Assembly (NCBI GenBank): GCA_021810735.1
Contig: JAJZIF010000145.1
Coordinates: forward strand, 1 to 8,268
Origin: Acidobacteriota bacterium
GTDB taxonomy: Bacteria; Acidobacteriota; Terriglobia; Terriglobales; Acidobacteriaceae
Direction of reading: 5' to 3'
DNA: 8,268 nt
The notes under the pieces are model-generated. The model worked only from the letters and a program-made list of their open reading frames with translations, did not search any database and was not told where the DNA came from. Below, piece by piece: positions 1 to 6,762 of this stretch. The first letter of the stretch is position 1, and the number at the start of each line of letters is the position of its first letter. A program made the translations under genes and the position numbers.

Positions 1-224
1 CCGAGTACTCCGACATCACGGAAGAAGCCGAGACTCTGCCGGAAAGTTTCCAATCCGAAGAAGACCTGGACGCCCACATCGCTCGCCTGGAGACTTCCAT
101 GCGCGACGCCGCCCAGAAATTCGAATTTGAAAAAGCCGCTAAACTCCGCGACACCATCCGCGAGCTGCGCAGTAAAGATTTTCTCTTCGACGCGCCAAAG
201 CCAACCGGGGAATTGGCTTCCTGA
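1..224 (+). CDS. uvrB: UvrB, C-terminal end (excinuclease ABC subunit B), partial
   Basis: Only the last 73 codons are present; the gene enters from the left edge and the reading frame begins at base 3. The translation ends with a UVR motif: LEXXMRDAAQKFEFEKAAKLR is recognisable, with the family's Met, Phe-Glu-Phe-Glu and Ala-Ala-x-x-Arg-Asp pattern, followed by RELRSKDFLF and the TGA at 222-224. UvrB is the damage-verifying helicase-like subunit of nucleotide excision repair, and its C-terminal UVR helical hairpin contacts UvrC. UvrC also has a UVR motif, but in the middle of the protein; here it lies about 20 residues from the stop, as in UvrB. The downstream porter starts 112 bp after the stop and is not obviously related in function. 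Confidence 0.88.
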   Translation, partial: EYSDITEEAETLPESFQSEEDLDAHIARLETSMRDAAQKFEFEKAAKLRDTIRELRSKDFLFDAPKPTGELAS

Positions 225-336
225 GTCCAGCGCAGCAAGGCGAAGGAGTTTCAGCAGATCGAGCGTGACTTGCGCCGCTCCGTCCTGTATGTTGTCCGAG
301 GAAGCCAATGCCAGCCATTCCATACAGACGATATCG
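225..336 (+). other. Intergenic leader between uvrB and the sugar porter
   Basis: These 112 bp hold no gene that I can support. I see no clear terminator for uvrB, no good -35/-10 pair and no strong ribosome binding site close to the porter start. A GAGGA at 299-303 is too far upstream of the ATG at 337 to be a normal Shine-Dalgarno site. The porter's reading frame stays open back to 127, but the sequence it would encode before 337 is Ser/Arg-rich, not membrane-protein-like, and overlaps uvrB. Confidence 0.5.
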
Positions 337-1665
337 ATGAAGCTCAACTCCTATCTGATCCGCAGCACACTGGTGGGCGCGCTCGGCGGCTTATTATTCG
401 GTTTCGATACTGCCGTCATATCCGGTACTACGCACATGCTGACGATTGTGTATGGCCTCACCAAATCGCAGCTTGGCTTTACCGTCTCCAGCGCACTGAT
501 CGGCACCGTCATTGGCGCCATGCTCGCAGGTATCCCAGGCCAGCGCATTGGCCGGCGCGACAGTCTGCGCCTGATGGCGATGCTGTATGTCATCTCCGCT
601 CTTGGTTGTGCGCTCGCCTGGAACTGGCCTTCGCTGCTGTTCTTCCGCGTAATCGGCGGTTTGGGAATTGGCGGCTCTTCCGTGCTCGGCCCGATGTATA
701 TTGCGGAGATCGCCCCTGCCCATTTGCGGGGCCGGCTGGTTGGAACGTTTCAGATCAACATTGTGGTCGGCATCCTGCTGGCCTACGTTTCCAACTACAT
801 CATCGCCACCTTTCACCTTGGACTGCTGGAATGGCGCTGGCAATTGGGAATTGCCGCGCTTCCCGCCGCTTTGTTTCTCATCATGTTGTTGACCATTGGC
901 CGCAGCCCGCGCTGGCTGGCCACCCAAAATCGCATCGAAGAGGCGCGCGAAGCCCTTCGTTTGACCGGCATTCCCAATACTGAAGAAGAACTGCAGGACA
1001 TCATCGCCTCCATCCACCTGGACCGGCAAACCAGGGACCAGCCACTCTTTGTCAAAAAGTACTGGCTGCCGATTTTTCTGGCTGTTACCGTCGGCATGTT
1101 CAACCAGCTCTCCGGCATTAACGCCATCCTTTATTACCTGAACGACATCTTCGCCCAGGCCGGCTTCACCAGCCTTTCCGGCGACTTGCAGGCCGTCTAC
1201 GTCGGTCTGGCCAACCTGGTCGCCACGCTTGCCGCCATGTCGGTCATCGATAAACTCGGACGCAAGACTCTGCTGCTGGTTGGCGCAGTTGGCATGACCA
1301 TCTGCCTTACGATGGTCGCGGTCATCTTTCAGAGCCACGGCCACCAGCAGTATTTGCTTCCCCTTCTGGTGCTGTACATCATTGCTTTCGCAATTTCGCA
1401 GGGGGCGGTCGTCTGGGTGTATATCTCCGAAGTGTTTCCCACCAGTATCCGGGCCAAAGGCCAAAGCCTGGGCACTTCGGCAAACTGGCTGACGAACGCC
1501 CTCATCTCAGGTATCTTTCCTATTCTGGCGGTCCATTTCGCCGCCCTTCCGTTCTACTTTTTCGCGGGCATGATGGCGCTGCAATTCTTCATTGTGCTTT
1601 TTATGTATCCGGAAACCAAGGACCTGACTCTGGAGCAGATGCAGCGCAAATTGGGCATCGACTGA
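337..1665 (+). CDS. MFS sugar porter (XylE/GLUT-like sugar:H+ symporter)
   Basis: This 442-residue protein belongs to the sugar porter family of the major facilitator superfamily and should be a 12-helix inner-membrane protein importing a monosaccharide, probably with protons. Visible hallmarks are GGLLFGFDTAVISG in helix 1 (Asp24 matches the XylE proton-coupling Asp), the loop GQRIGRRDSL at about 68-77, YIAEIAPAHLRGRLVG at 121-136, SPRWL at 190-194 closing the first half, QLSGINAILYY at 257-267, DKLGRK at 305-310, and SEVFPTSIRAKG and PETKDLTLEQ near the end. Compared with E. coli XylE, the sugar-contacting Gln168, Gln289 and Asn294 are kept (Gln139, Gln257, Asn262), but Gln288 is Asn256 and Trp392 is Gln355, so the substrate may not be xylose. 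The ATG at 337 is chosen because it gives the family's short N-terminus; the same frame is open upstream but looks non-coding. The nucleoside hydrolase follows after 33 bp, so one operon is likely. Confidence 0.88.
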   Translation: MKLNSYLIRSTLVGALGGLLFGFDTAVISGTTHMLTIVYGLTKSQLGFTVSSALIGTVIGAMLAGIPGQRIGRRDSLRLMAMLYVISALGCALAWNWPSLLFFRVIGGLGIGGSSVLGPMYIAEIAPAHLRGRLVGTFQINIVVGILLAYVSNYIIATFHLGLLEWRWQLGIAALPAALFLIMLLTIGRSPRWLATQNRIEEAREALRLTGIPNTEEELQDIIASIHLDRQTRDQPLFVKKYWLPIFLAVTVGMFNQLSGINAILYYLNDIFAQAGFTSLSGDLQAVYVGLANLVATLAAMSVIDKLGRKTLLLVGAVGMTICLTMVAVIFQSHGHQQYLLPLLVLYIIAFAISQGAVVWVYISEVFPTSIRAKGQSLGTSANWLTNALISGIFPILAVHFAALPFYFFAGMMALQFFIVLFMYPETKDLTLEQMQRKLGID

Positions 1666-1689
1666 TACTCGACGCTGGTTTTGAAGTCC

Positions 1690-1694
1690 GGAGA
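1690..1694 (+). promoter_or_regulatory. Ribosome binding site for the nucleoside hydrolase
   Basis: GGAGA lies 4 nt before the ATG at 1699. It decides the start: the same frame is open from a TTG at 1681, but that codon precedes this site and would add six residues before the signal peptide. Confidence 0.6.
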
Positions 1695-1698
1695 ATGC

Positions 1699-2751
1699 AT
1701 GAATCGGCAGCGGTCAAAATTCTGGCGATTTCTGGCATCAACCACATTGGCCGCGCTCGTCACCGGGCCCGTGTGTCACGCCCAGAGCGGGCCCACTCAC
1801 CAGGGCACACTCAAGCCTTCGGCGCAGCGCGTTGTCCTGGACACCGACATCGGCGACGACATAGACGACGCCTTCGCGCTGGCCCTTGCGCTTTCCAGCC
1901 CAGAGGTCAAGTTGATGGGCGTTGTAACTGCGTGGGGAGACTCCGGACTTCGAGCGCGTCTGGCAGAGCGCTTCCTTTGTGAAACTGGCGAAGCCAATAT
2001 CCCTGTGTTCGCAGGTATGCCGACAGTGTCCAAAACTGTTTTTAGCCAGCGGGAGTGGGCGCAAGCATCATCGGAATCCAAACAGCCGGACTCCGGTGCC
2101 GGAATCGACTTCATGCTGAACACGATTCGACGCTACCCTGGTCAAATCACGCTGATCGCCATCGCTCCGCTCAGCAATGTTGGAGCTCTCATCGATAAAG
2201 ACCCGGCGACATTCCGCAAGCTGAAAAAAGTCGTGATGATGGGCGGCTCCATTCGTCGCGGATACGATTACCTTGGCCAGCCAGCCGACAAGCCAAGCTC
2301 CGAATACAACATCCAGATGGATGTGAGCTCGGCGAACAAACTGCTCGCGTCCGGCGTGCCGGTCTTTATGCTGCCGCTCGACTCTACCCAGTTGAAGTTG
2401 GATGCCGCCAAACGGGCGCGACTTTTCAACCGAAAAACGCCGCTTACCGGCGTTCTGAGCCAGCTCTATTCAGAGTGGAGTGCCGTTACAAAAAGACGAA
2501 CGCCTGTCTTGTTCGACGCGATGGCCGTCGCGTACGACGTGGACCCGAAGTTGTGCCCCATGACCCCCATGCGACTCCATGTGGATCGTGCGGGATTCAC
2601 GCGCGTGGTCGATGGAACTCCGAATGTGAATGTCTGCTTAAAATCGAATTCCGGCGAATTCTTCTCCTTCTACATACCCAGAATCCTGGACGCCAAAAAC
2701 CGTGCGAAAGCCTCCAGTTCCTTATGCACTAAAGGATTGCCGGGGAAGTAG
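1699..2751 (+). CDS. Exported nucleoside hydrolase (inosine/uridine-preferring family)
   Basis: This 350-residue protein should cleave the N-glycosidic bond of ribonucleosides to free base and ribose. It opens with a Sec signal peptide: basic MNRQRSKFWR, hydrophobic FLASTTLAALVTG, and a likely cut after CHA at residue 28, so it acts outside the cytoplasm. The calcium-binding signature is VLDTDIGDDIDDAFA at 46-60. Further family blocks are TLIAIAPLSNVG at 151-162, VVMMGGS at 178-184, EYNIQMD at 202-208 (matching the family's E-x-N sugar-binding residues) and FDAMAVAYDVDP at 272-283. Most enzymes of the family have His-Asp in this last block; here the Asp (273, calcium ligand) is kept but the His is Phe272. 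Specificity therefore cannot be read from sequence, and a related glycosidase activity is possible. It lies 33 bp after the sugar porter, which suggests extracellular nucleoside salvage. The ATG at 1699 is preceded by a GGAGA site. Confidence 0.85.
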   Translation: MNRQRSKFWRFLASTTLAALVTGPVCHAQSGPTHQGTLKPSAQRVVLDTDIGDDIDDAFALALALSSPEVKLMGVVTAWGDSGLRARLAERFLCETGEANIPVFAGMPTVSKTVFSQREWAQASSESKQPDSGAGIDFMLNTIRRYPGQITLIAIAPLSNVGALIDKDPATFRKLKKVVMMGGSIRRGYDYLGQPADKPSSEYNIQMDVSSANKLLASGVPVFMLPLDSTQLKLDAAKRARLFNRKTPLTGVLSQLYSEWSAVTKRRTPVLFDAMAVAYDVDPKLCPMTPMRLHVDRAGFTRVVDGTPNVNVCLKSNSGEFFSFYIPRILDAKNRAKASSSLCTKGLPGK

Positions 2752-2905
2752 CGATGGACGCCATCTGTGACAGAACTTGGCCAGCCGCAAAATCTCGCGC
2801 CAGCACGTCGGCTTTACCCCACGTGCCTGAACTGATTCGATAGGCTGTCTTCCGTGGTTGTGCGAAGCGCTGATGTATTCTTATTTTTCAATTGCATCCT
2901 GCCGT
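2752..2905 (+). other. Intergenic region before the M28 peptidase
   Basis: About 150 bp without a gene. A small perfect hairpin (GATGG/CCATC, 3-nt loop) sits at 2753-2765 just after the nucleoside hydrolase stop, but it has no T tract, so it is at most a weak or Rho-assisted stop. An AT-rich stretch at 2876-2892 ahead of the peptidase could belong to a promoter; I could not find a well-spaced -35/-10 pair. The length of the gap suggests the peptidase has its own transcript. Confidence 0.4.
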
Positions 2906-2911
2906 GGGAGA
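2906..2911 (+). promoter_or_regulatory. Ribosome binding site that selects the GTG start at 2919
   Basis: GGGAGA, with GGAG at 2907-2910 and an 8-nt spacer to the GTG at 2919. The open frame also reaches back to a TTG at 2892, but that codon has no upstream purine-rich site and would put this site inside the gene. Confidence 0.6.
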
Positions 2912-2918
2912 AATCTTC

Positions 2919-5081
2919 GTGCGAAATCCTGTTGGCGCCTTCCTGCTGCTTTCCTGTCTGTGCACTGTTCCGCTAAGGCTTGGGGCGCAACAGACTTCTC
3001 AGGCGCCCTCCGCCGCAAATTTCATAGGCTTCACTGATTCGGCGAAGCAGAATGCACTCGATCAGAAGTTTTTGCAGGTTCCCGACGCTGCGCTCGCTGG
3101 CCAGGAATTGAAGGTCCTGACCGCCGTGCCGCACATTGCTGGATCAAAGGAAGACTACGCAACAGCGAAGTATGTCGCAAAAAAGTTTCGCGATGCAGGG
3201 CTGCAGACGAAGATCGTTCCCTACCGCGTCATGATCAACCTCCCGAAGAAAATCGAAGTGACGGCTTTCGATTCCAGCGGTAAGCAGATCATGTCCGGCC
3301 CCACGCCGGAGCACGTAAGCGACGATCCTTATCAGGACGACAAGCGCATTGTGACTGCCTTCCATGGCTCGTCTGCCTCTGGAGATGTCACGGGAGAAGT
3401 GATCTACGCCAACTATGGGCGCCCTAAGGATTTCGCTGAGCTCGATCGAAGGCACATTGATGTGCGCGGGAAAATCGTGATCGTCCGCTATGGTAAAAAT
3501 TTCCGCGGAGTTAAAGCTTACATCGCGCAGCAGCGCGGAGCTGCAGGAATCATCATCTACTCCGACCCTGCGGATGATGGGTATTTTCTTGGGGACAAGT
3601 ATCCTAAAGGTCCGTACCGCCCTGCCACCGGTGTGCAGCGCGGCTCCGTGCAGTACCTGTTCAAATATCCCGGCGACCCTACAACGCCCGGCTTTGCTTC
3701 CGTTCCAGGATTGCCGGCCAACAGGCGAATTTCCCTGCAAGATGCAGCGGACCAGCCGAAGATTCCTTCCACACCGCTTTCGTATCACGACGCCGCTCCC
3801 ATTCTGAAGGCACTCGGAGGAGAGCAATCCCCGCGAGCATGGCAGGGCGCGCTTCCCTTCACCTATCACATTGGTCCCGGCCCGGTGAAGGTCCACATGG
3901 TGCTGCAGCAGGACTATGCTCTCCACACGATTTGGGACGTAGAGGGCACGATCCCGGGCACCGGCTCCCCTGAGGACTGGGTGATCGTGGGCAATCATCG
4001 CGATGCGTGGGTCTTTGGCGCGGTCGATCCCGGCAGCGGCACGGCCGCCATGCTCGAGGCCGTACATGGAGTGGGCGCGCTGCTCAAACAAGGCTGGAAA
4101 CCGCGCCGCACCATAATTTTTTCCAGTTGGGACGCCGAGGAACAGGGATTGATGGGTTCGACGGAGTGGGCGGAGCAGCACGCCGCTCAACTGCAACATG
4201 CCGTAGCCTACTTCAACGTGGACGTGGCTGTGTCCGGCCCTAAGTTTGGAGCGGAAGCCGTCCCGTCGCTCAAGCCGTTTCTGGTCGACATCACTAAACT
4301 GGTGCCCAGTCCGCAGGGTGGAACCGTCTATTCCGTCTGGCAAGCTGAACAGCAGCAGTCCGCAACGGAAAACAACAACGAGCGCGGCAAAAAAGTTCCG
4401 GACAGCTCGCCTCTGGTTGAAGGCATTCGACTCGGGAATCTTGGCAGCGGTTCCGACTACACACCTTTCCTCCAGCATCTAGGCGTGCCCGCCACCGATA
4501 TTGGATCAACCGGACGATATGGCGTATACCACTCCGCATTCGACGATTACACCTGGTACACCAAATTCGCCGATCCGACGTTCGCATATCTCAAACAGCA
4601 GGCCAGCATCCTCGGCCTGGAAGCTCTGCACATGGCCGACGCGGACATTTTGCCCTATGATTACAGCCTTTACGGCCAGGAGGTTGTCGGATACCTGCAA
4701 TCTGCGCAGCGACGGGCGGCGAAGCTGGACATGCATGCCCTGGATTTCGGCCCCGCCCTGGAGGCCGCGCGCGCATTTCAGGCTGCTGGCGCCCGGGCAG
4801 CCAATCCAGAGCAAATGCCGGCCGGTCCGGCACAACAACAGTTGAATGATTCCCTTCGCCTGGTCGAGGCCGACCTGCTCTCGCAGAAAGGACTGCCCGG
4901 CCGCGGATGGTACAAGCACACGATCTATGCTCCCGGTGAGTACACCGGGTATGCTGCCGTGGTGATTCCGGGCATCAATGAAGCTCTCGACGCCCACGAC
5001 GCATCCCGGGCCGCGGAGCAGCTTGACGTACTCACCCGTGCCCTGCGGAGAGCCACAGCGACATTGCGCCAGCTTCCATAG
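2919..5081 (+). CDS. Exported M28 zinc peptidase, glutamate carboxypeptidase II/PSMA-like
   Basis: This 720-residue protein is a bacterial relative of human glutamate carboxypeptidase II (PSMA) and the transferrin receptor. A signal peptide (MRNPVGAFLLLSCLCTVPLR, likely cut after LGA at 23) replaces the membrane anchor of the human protein. A protease-associated domain follows at roughly 165-300, with GKIVIVRYGKNFRGVKAY and YSDPADDGYF closely matching PSMA. The M28 catalytic domain (about 340-560) keeps both zinc sites: His360 and Asp370 in GNHRDAWVFGAVDPGSG, catalytic Glu407 and ligand Glu408 in SSWDAEEQGLMGSTEW, Asp435 in YFNVDV and His538 in YGVYHSAFDDY. The C-terminal part (about 595-718), ending in YKHTIYAPGEYTGYAAVVIP, is the transferrin-receptor-like dimerisation domain. 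It is probably a dimeric periplasmic or surface exopeptidase; substrate preference is unknown. LLSC at 10-13 resembles a lipobox, but the hydrophobic stretch before it is short, so cleavage as a soluble protein is favoured. Confidence 0.9.
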   Translation: MRNPVGAFLLLSCLCTVPLRLGAQQTSQAPSAANFIGFTDSAKQNALDQKFLQVPDAALAGQELKVLTAVPHIAGSKEDYATAKYVAKKFRDAGLQTKIVPYRVMINLPKKIEVTAFDSSGKQIMSGPTPEHVSDDPYQDDKRIVTAFHGSSASGDVTGEVIYANYGRPKDFAELDRRHIDVRGKIVIVRYGKNFRGVKAYIAQQRGAAGIIIYSDPADDGYFLGDKYPKGPYRPATGVQRGSVQYLFKYPGDPTTPGFASVPGLPANRRISLQDAADQPKIPSTPLSYHDAAPILKALGGEQSPRAWQGALPFTYHIGPGPVKVHMVLQQDYALHTIWDVEGTIPGTGSPEDWVIVGNHRDAWVFGAVDPGSGTAAMLEAVHGVGALLKQGWKPRRTIIFSSWDAEEQGLMGSTEWAEQHAAQLQHAVAYFNVDVAVSGPKFGAEAVPSLKPFLVDITKLVPSPQGGTVYSVWQAEQQQSATENNNERGKKVPDSSPLVEGIRLGNLGSGSDYTPFLQHLGVPATDIGSTGRYGVYHSAFDDYTWYTKFADPTFAYLKQQASILGLEALHMADADILPYDYSLYGQEVVGYLQSAQRRAAKLDMHALDFGPALEAARAFQAAGARAANPEQMPAGPAQQQLNDSLRLVEADLLSQKGLPGRGWYKHTIYAPGEYTGYAAVVIPGINEALDAHDASRAAEQLDVLTRALRRATATLRQLP

Positions 5082-5085
5082 CGGC

Positions 5086-5115
5086 CCCGCGCAATGGACC
5101 ATCGCCGGGATTTTT
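5086..5115 (+). terminator. Possible Rho-independent terminator after the M28 peptidase
   Basis: CCCGCG at 5086-5091 can pair with CGC (5103-5105) and GGG (5107-5109) with one bulged C, giving six G-C pairs around an 11-nt loop. An A and five Ts (5111-5115) follow directly. The stem is short and bulged, so efficiency is uncertain. It starts 4 bp after the peptidase stop, which is the expected place. Confidence 0.4.
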
Positions 5116-5143
5116 GGGACGATGGCGCTCCGGATGCCATAAT
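5114..5143 (+). promoter_or_regulatory. Promoter-like sequence placing transcription start at the mlaE ATG
   Basis: TTGGGA (5114-5119) and CATAAT (5138-5143) are separated by 18 bp and match the sigma-70 consensus at 4 and 5 of 6 positions. Seven bases beyond the -10 box is 5150, the A of the proposed start codon, so an mRNA made here would be leaderless or nearly so. This agrees with the lack of a Shine-Dalgarno site before 5150. It is a pattern match only. Confidence 0.35.
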
Positions 5144-5149
5144 GCGAAT

Positions 5150-5920
5150 ATGCCGTTCGGTGAGTTTCTGCGTCAAAAGGTTCTGGCCGTGCAGGAATAT
5201 TCCCTTATGTCCTGGGCAGCGGTCACTAACATTGGGCGGCGGCCTTTTTATATGGCCGACCTTTATACGCAGTCCGATCTGATCGGTGTGGGTTCACTCC
5301 CCATCGTGGTACTTACCGGTTTCTTCACGGGCGGCGTGCTCGCCCTGCAGTCCGCGACTACCTTGGGACAGTTCGGCGCCAAGTCGGTTACCGGCGAACT
5401 CGTCAGCCTCTCGATGATCAAGGAGCTTGGGCCGGTGCTCACCAGCCTGATGGTCTCCGGACGCAACGCATCCGGCATGGCCAGCGAACTCGGCTCCATG
5501 CAGGTGACGGAACAGATTGACGCCATGCGGGCGCTCGGTACGGACCCGCTCAAGAAGCTGGTCACGCCACGTTTGATCTCGACAGTATTCATGCTCGTGT
5601 TCCTGACCATCCTCTCCGACACGCTCGGGACAATCGGCGGCGGTCTGGTCGCAACGACCATGCTCGGTCTCGATGCATCGCAATACTTCCACATGGCCTA
5701 TCAGTTTGTTATGTACCCCGATATTCTCGAAGGTTTGGTGAAGCCGCTCATTTTTGGGTTCATCATTGCCAGCATCGGCTGTTACTTCGGATTGTCGACG
5801 CGCGGCGGCACTCAGGGAGTTGGCCGCTCCACCACGCAGGCTGTCGTGTTCAGTTCCATCTTCATCATCATCAGCGATTTTGTAATCAGCCGTTTGATGA
5901 TCGGGGTCTTCGGGCGTTGA
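5150..5920 (+). CDS. mlaE: MlaE-family ABC transporter permease (phospholipid transport)
   Basis: This 256-residue inner-membrane protein is an MlaE/YrbE-type permease, the membrane part of MCE transporters that move phospholipids between the inner and outer membranes. The length is typical. The family core is clear: hydrophobic PIVVLTGFFTGGVLALQ at 51-67, KELGPVLTSLMVSGRNASG at 91-109, ASELGSMQVTEQIDAMRALG at 111-130 followed by TDPL, a long hydrophobic segment at 142-172, and GCYFGLSTRGGTQGVGRSTT at 210-229 before the last helix. The frame is open back to a TTG at 5114, but those residues (MGRWRSGCHNAN) are unlike the family, so the ATG at 5150 is preferred; there is no obvious ribosome binding site. 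The ATPase gene starts 2 bp after the stop, and the two almost certainly form one complex. No MlaD, MlaB or MlaC gene is adjacent. Confidence 0.87.
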   Translation: MPFGEFLRQKVLAVQEYSLMSWAAVTNIGRRPFYMADLYTQSDLIGVGSLPIVVLTGFFTGGVLALQSATTLGQFGAKSVTGELVSLSMIKELGPVLTSLMVSGRNASGMASELGSMQVTEQIDAMRALGTDPLKKLVTPRLISTVFMLVFLTILSDTLGTIGGGLVATTMLGLDASQYFHMAYQFVMYPDILEGLVKPLIFGFIIASIGCYFGLSTRGGTQGVGRSTTQAVVFSSIFIIISDFVISRLMIGVFGR

Positions 5921-5922
5921 AG

Positions 5923-6762
5923 ATGTCTCCTGTGACCGGCGCAAGCACAGAGTTTGCGAGCATCGGCAGTCAGCAGGAACCCGTCGTTGAATTCAAGCGC
6001 GTCTGGATAGGATTTGATGGAAATCCCGTTCTGCATGACATCAGCTTCAGAATAGCTTCTGGACAGATGCTGATTCTCCTCGGGCCGGCGGGGGGCGGCA
6101 AAAGCATCCTGCTAAAACTCTGCAATGGACTGATGCAGCCGGACAGTGGCAGCATTTGCGTCTTCGGACGAGAGGTTTCCTCGATGCCGCAGGAGCAGCT
6201 ATTCGCCCTTCGCCGCGACATCGGCATGGTATTTCAGGAAAGCGCGCTTTTCGATTCCCTCTCCGTGCGCGACAACGTCGCATACCGCTTGCGGGAAGAA
6301 GGCGAAAGCGACGAGGAAATCGACCAGCGTGTCACGGAATCGCTGCGTTTCGTCGAGTTGGAAGATGCGATCGACAAACTCCCCGCGGAACTCTCCGGGG
6401 GGATGCGCCGCCGTGTCGCCATCGCGCGCGCCATCATCTCCCAGCCGAAACTGCTGCTCTACGACTCACCTACGGGCGGGCTCGATCCGATAACGTCCAC
6501 CACAATCATTGAACTCGTGATGAAGCAGCGGGACGTCTATAAAGGAACGGCCTTGCTCGTCACGCACCGTCTGCAGGACGCTTTCATGCTGGCCACCTAT
6601 CGCTTCAACCGGCAGACCAACCAGAGGGAGCGGATCCCCGGCAACGGCATTGACCCGCACACCACTCTGATGGTCCTGCGTGAGGGCGGTATTGCGTTCC
6701 TGGGAAATTTAATTGAGCTGTTGCGCTGCCAGGATCCCTATATCAAGGAATATCTGGCTTGA
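5923..6762 (+). CDS. mlaF: MlaF-family ABC transporter ATPase with altered Walker B
   Basis: This 279-residue cytoplasmic protein is the nucleotide-binding partner of the MlaE permease. Visible motifs are Walker A GPAGGGKS (Lys60), the Q-loop in GMVFQESALFDSLS (Gln105), the signature LSGGMRRR at 157-164, Walker B LLLYDSPTGGLDPITS with Asp181, and the H-loop LLVTHRLQDAF (His215). The residue after the Walker B Asp should be the catalytic Glu (LLxxDEP); here it is Ser182, encoded by TCA at 6466-6468. All other motifs are intact and the frame is clean, so this does not look like decay. After the H-loop helix, about 20 polar residues (229-248) sit before the expected final strand LMVLREGGIAFLG; typical MlaF proteins lack this. 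The start is either the ATG at 5923, 2 bp after the permease stop, or a TTG at 5917 overlapping that stop; both imply translational coupling. A general ABC ATPase is the alternative, but the permease partner supports MlaF. Confidence 0.86.
   Translation: MSPVTGASTEFASIGSQQEPVVEFKRVWIGFDGNPVLHDISFRIASGQMLILLGPAGGGKSILLKLCNGLMQPDSGSICVFGREVSSMPQEQLFALRRDIGMVFQESALFDSLSVRDNVAYRLREEGESDEEIDQRVTESLRFVELEDAIDKLPAELSGGMRRRVAIARAIISQPKLLLYDSPTGGLDPITSTTIIELVMKQRDVYKGTALLVTHRLQDAFMLATYRFNRQTNQRERIPGNGIDPHTTLMVLREGGIAFLGNLIELLRCQDPYIKEYLA

Noticed and set aside
127..336. N-terminal extension of the sugar porter in the same open frame
   Set aside because: It would overlap the end of uvrB and adds 70 residues unlike any sugar porter N-terminus; the ATG at 337 gives the family start.
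270..983. Open frame in another + frame (237 codons) inside the sugar porter
   Set aside because: Arg/His/Pro/Trp-rich translation typical of an out-of-frame reading of GC-rich coding DNA; the porter's own frame is strongly supported.
394..1464. Long open frame on the - strand (356 codons) across the sugar porter
   Set aside because: It lies wholly antisense to a clear membrane-protein gene; its Gln/Asp/Gly-rich composition is what the complement of hydrophobic codons gives, and it matches no family I know.
2436..2454. Hairpin AACGCCG/CGGCGTT with a 5-nt loop
   Set aside because: It lies inside the nucleoside hydrolase coding sequence with no T tract after it and is explained by codon content.
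3144..4478. Long open frame on the - strand (444 codons) across the M28 peptidase
   Set aside because: It is antisense to a gene whose catalytic residues and domains are all recognisable, and its translation has no recognisable motif.
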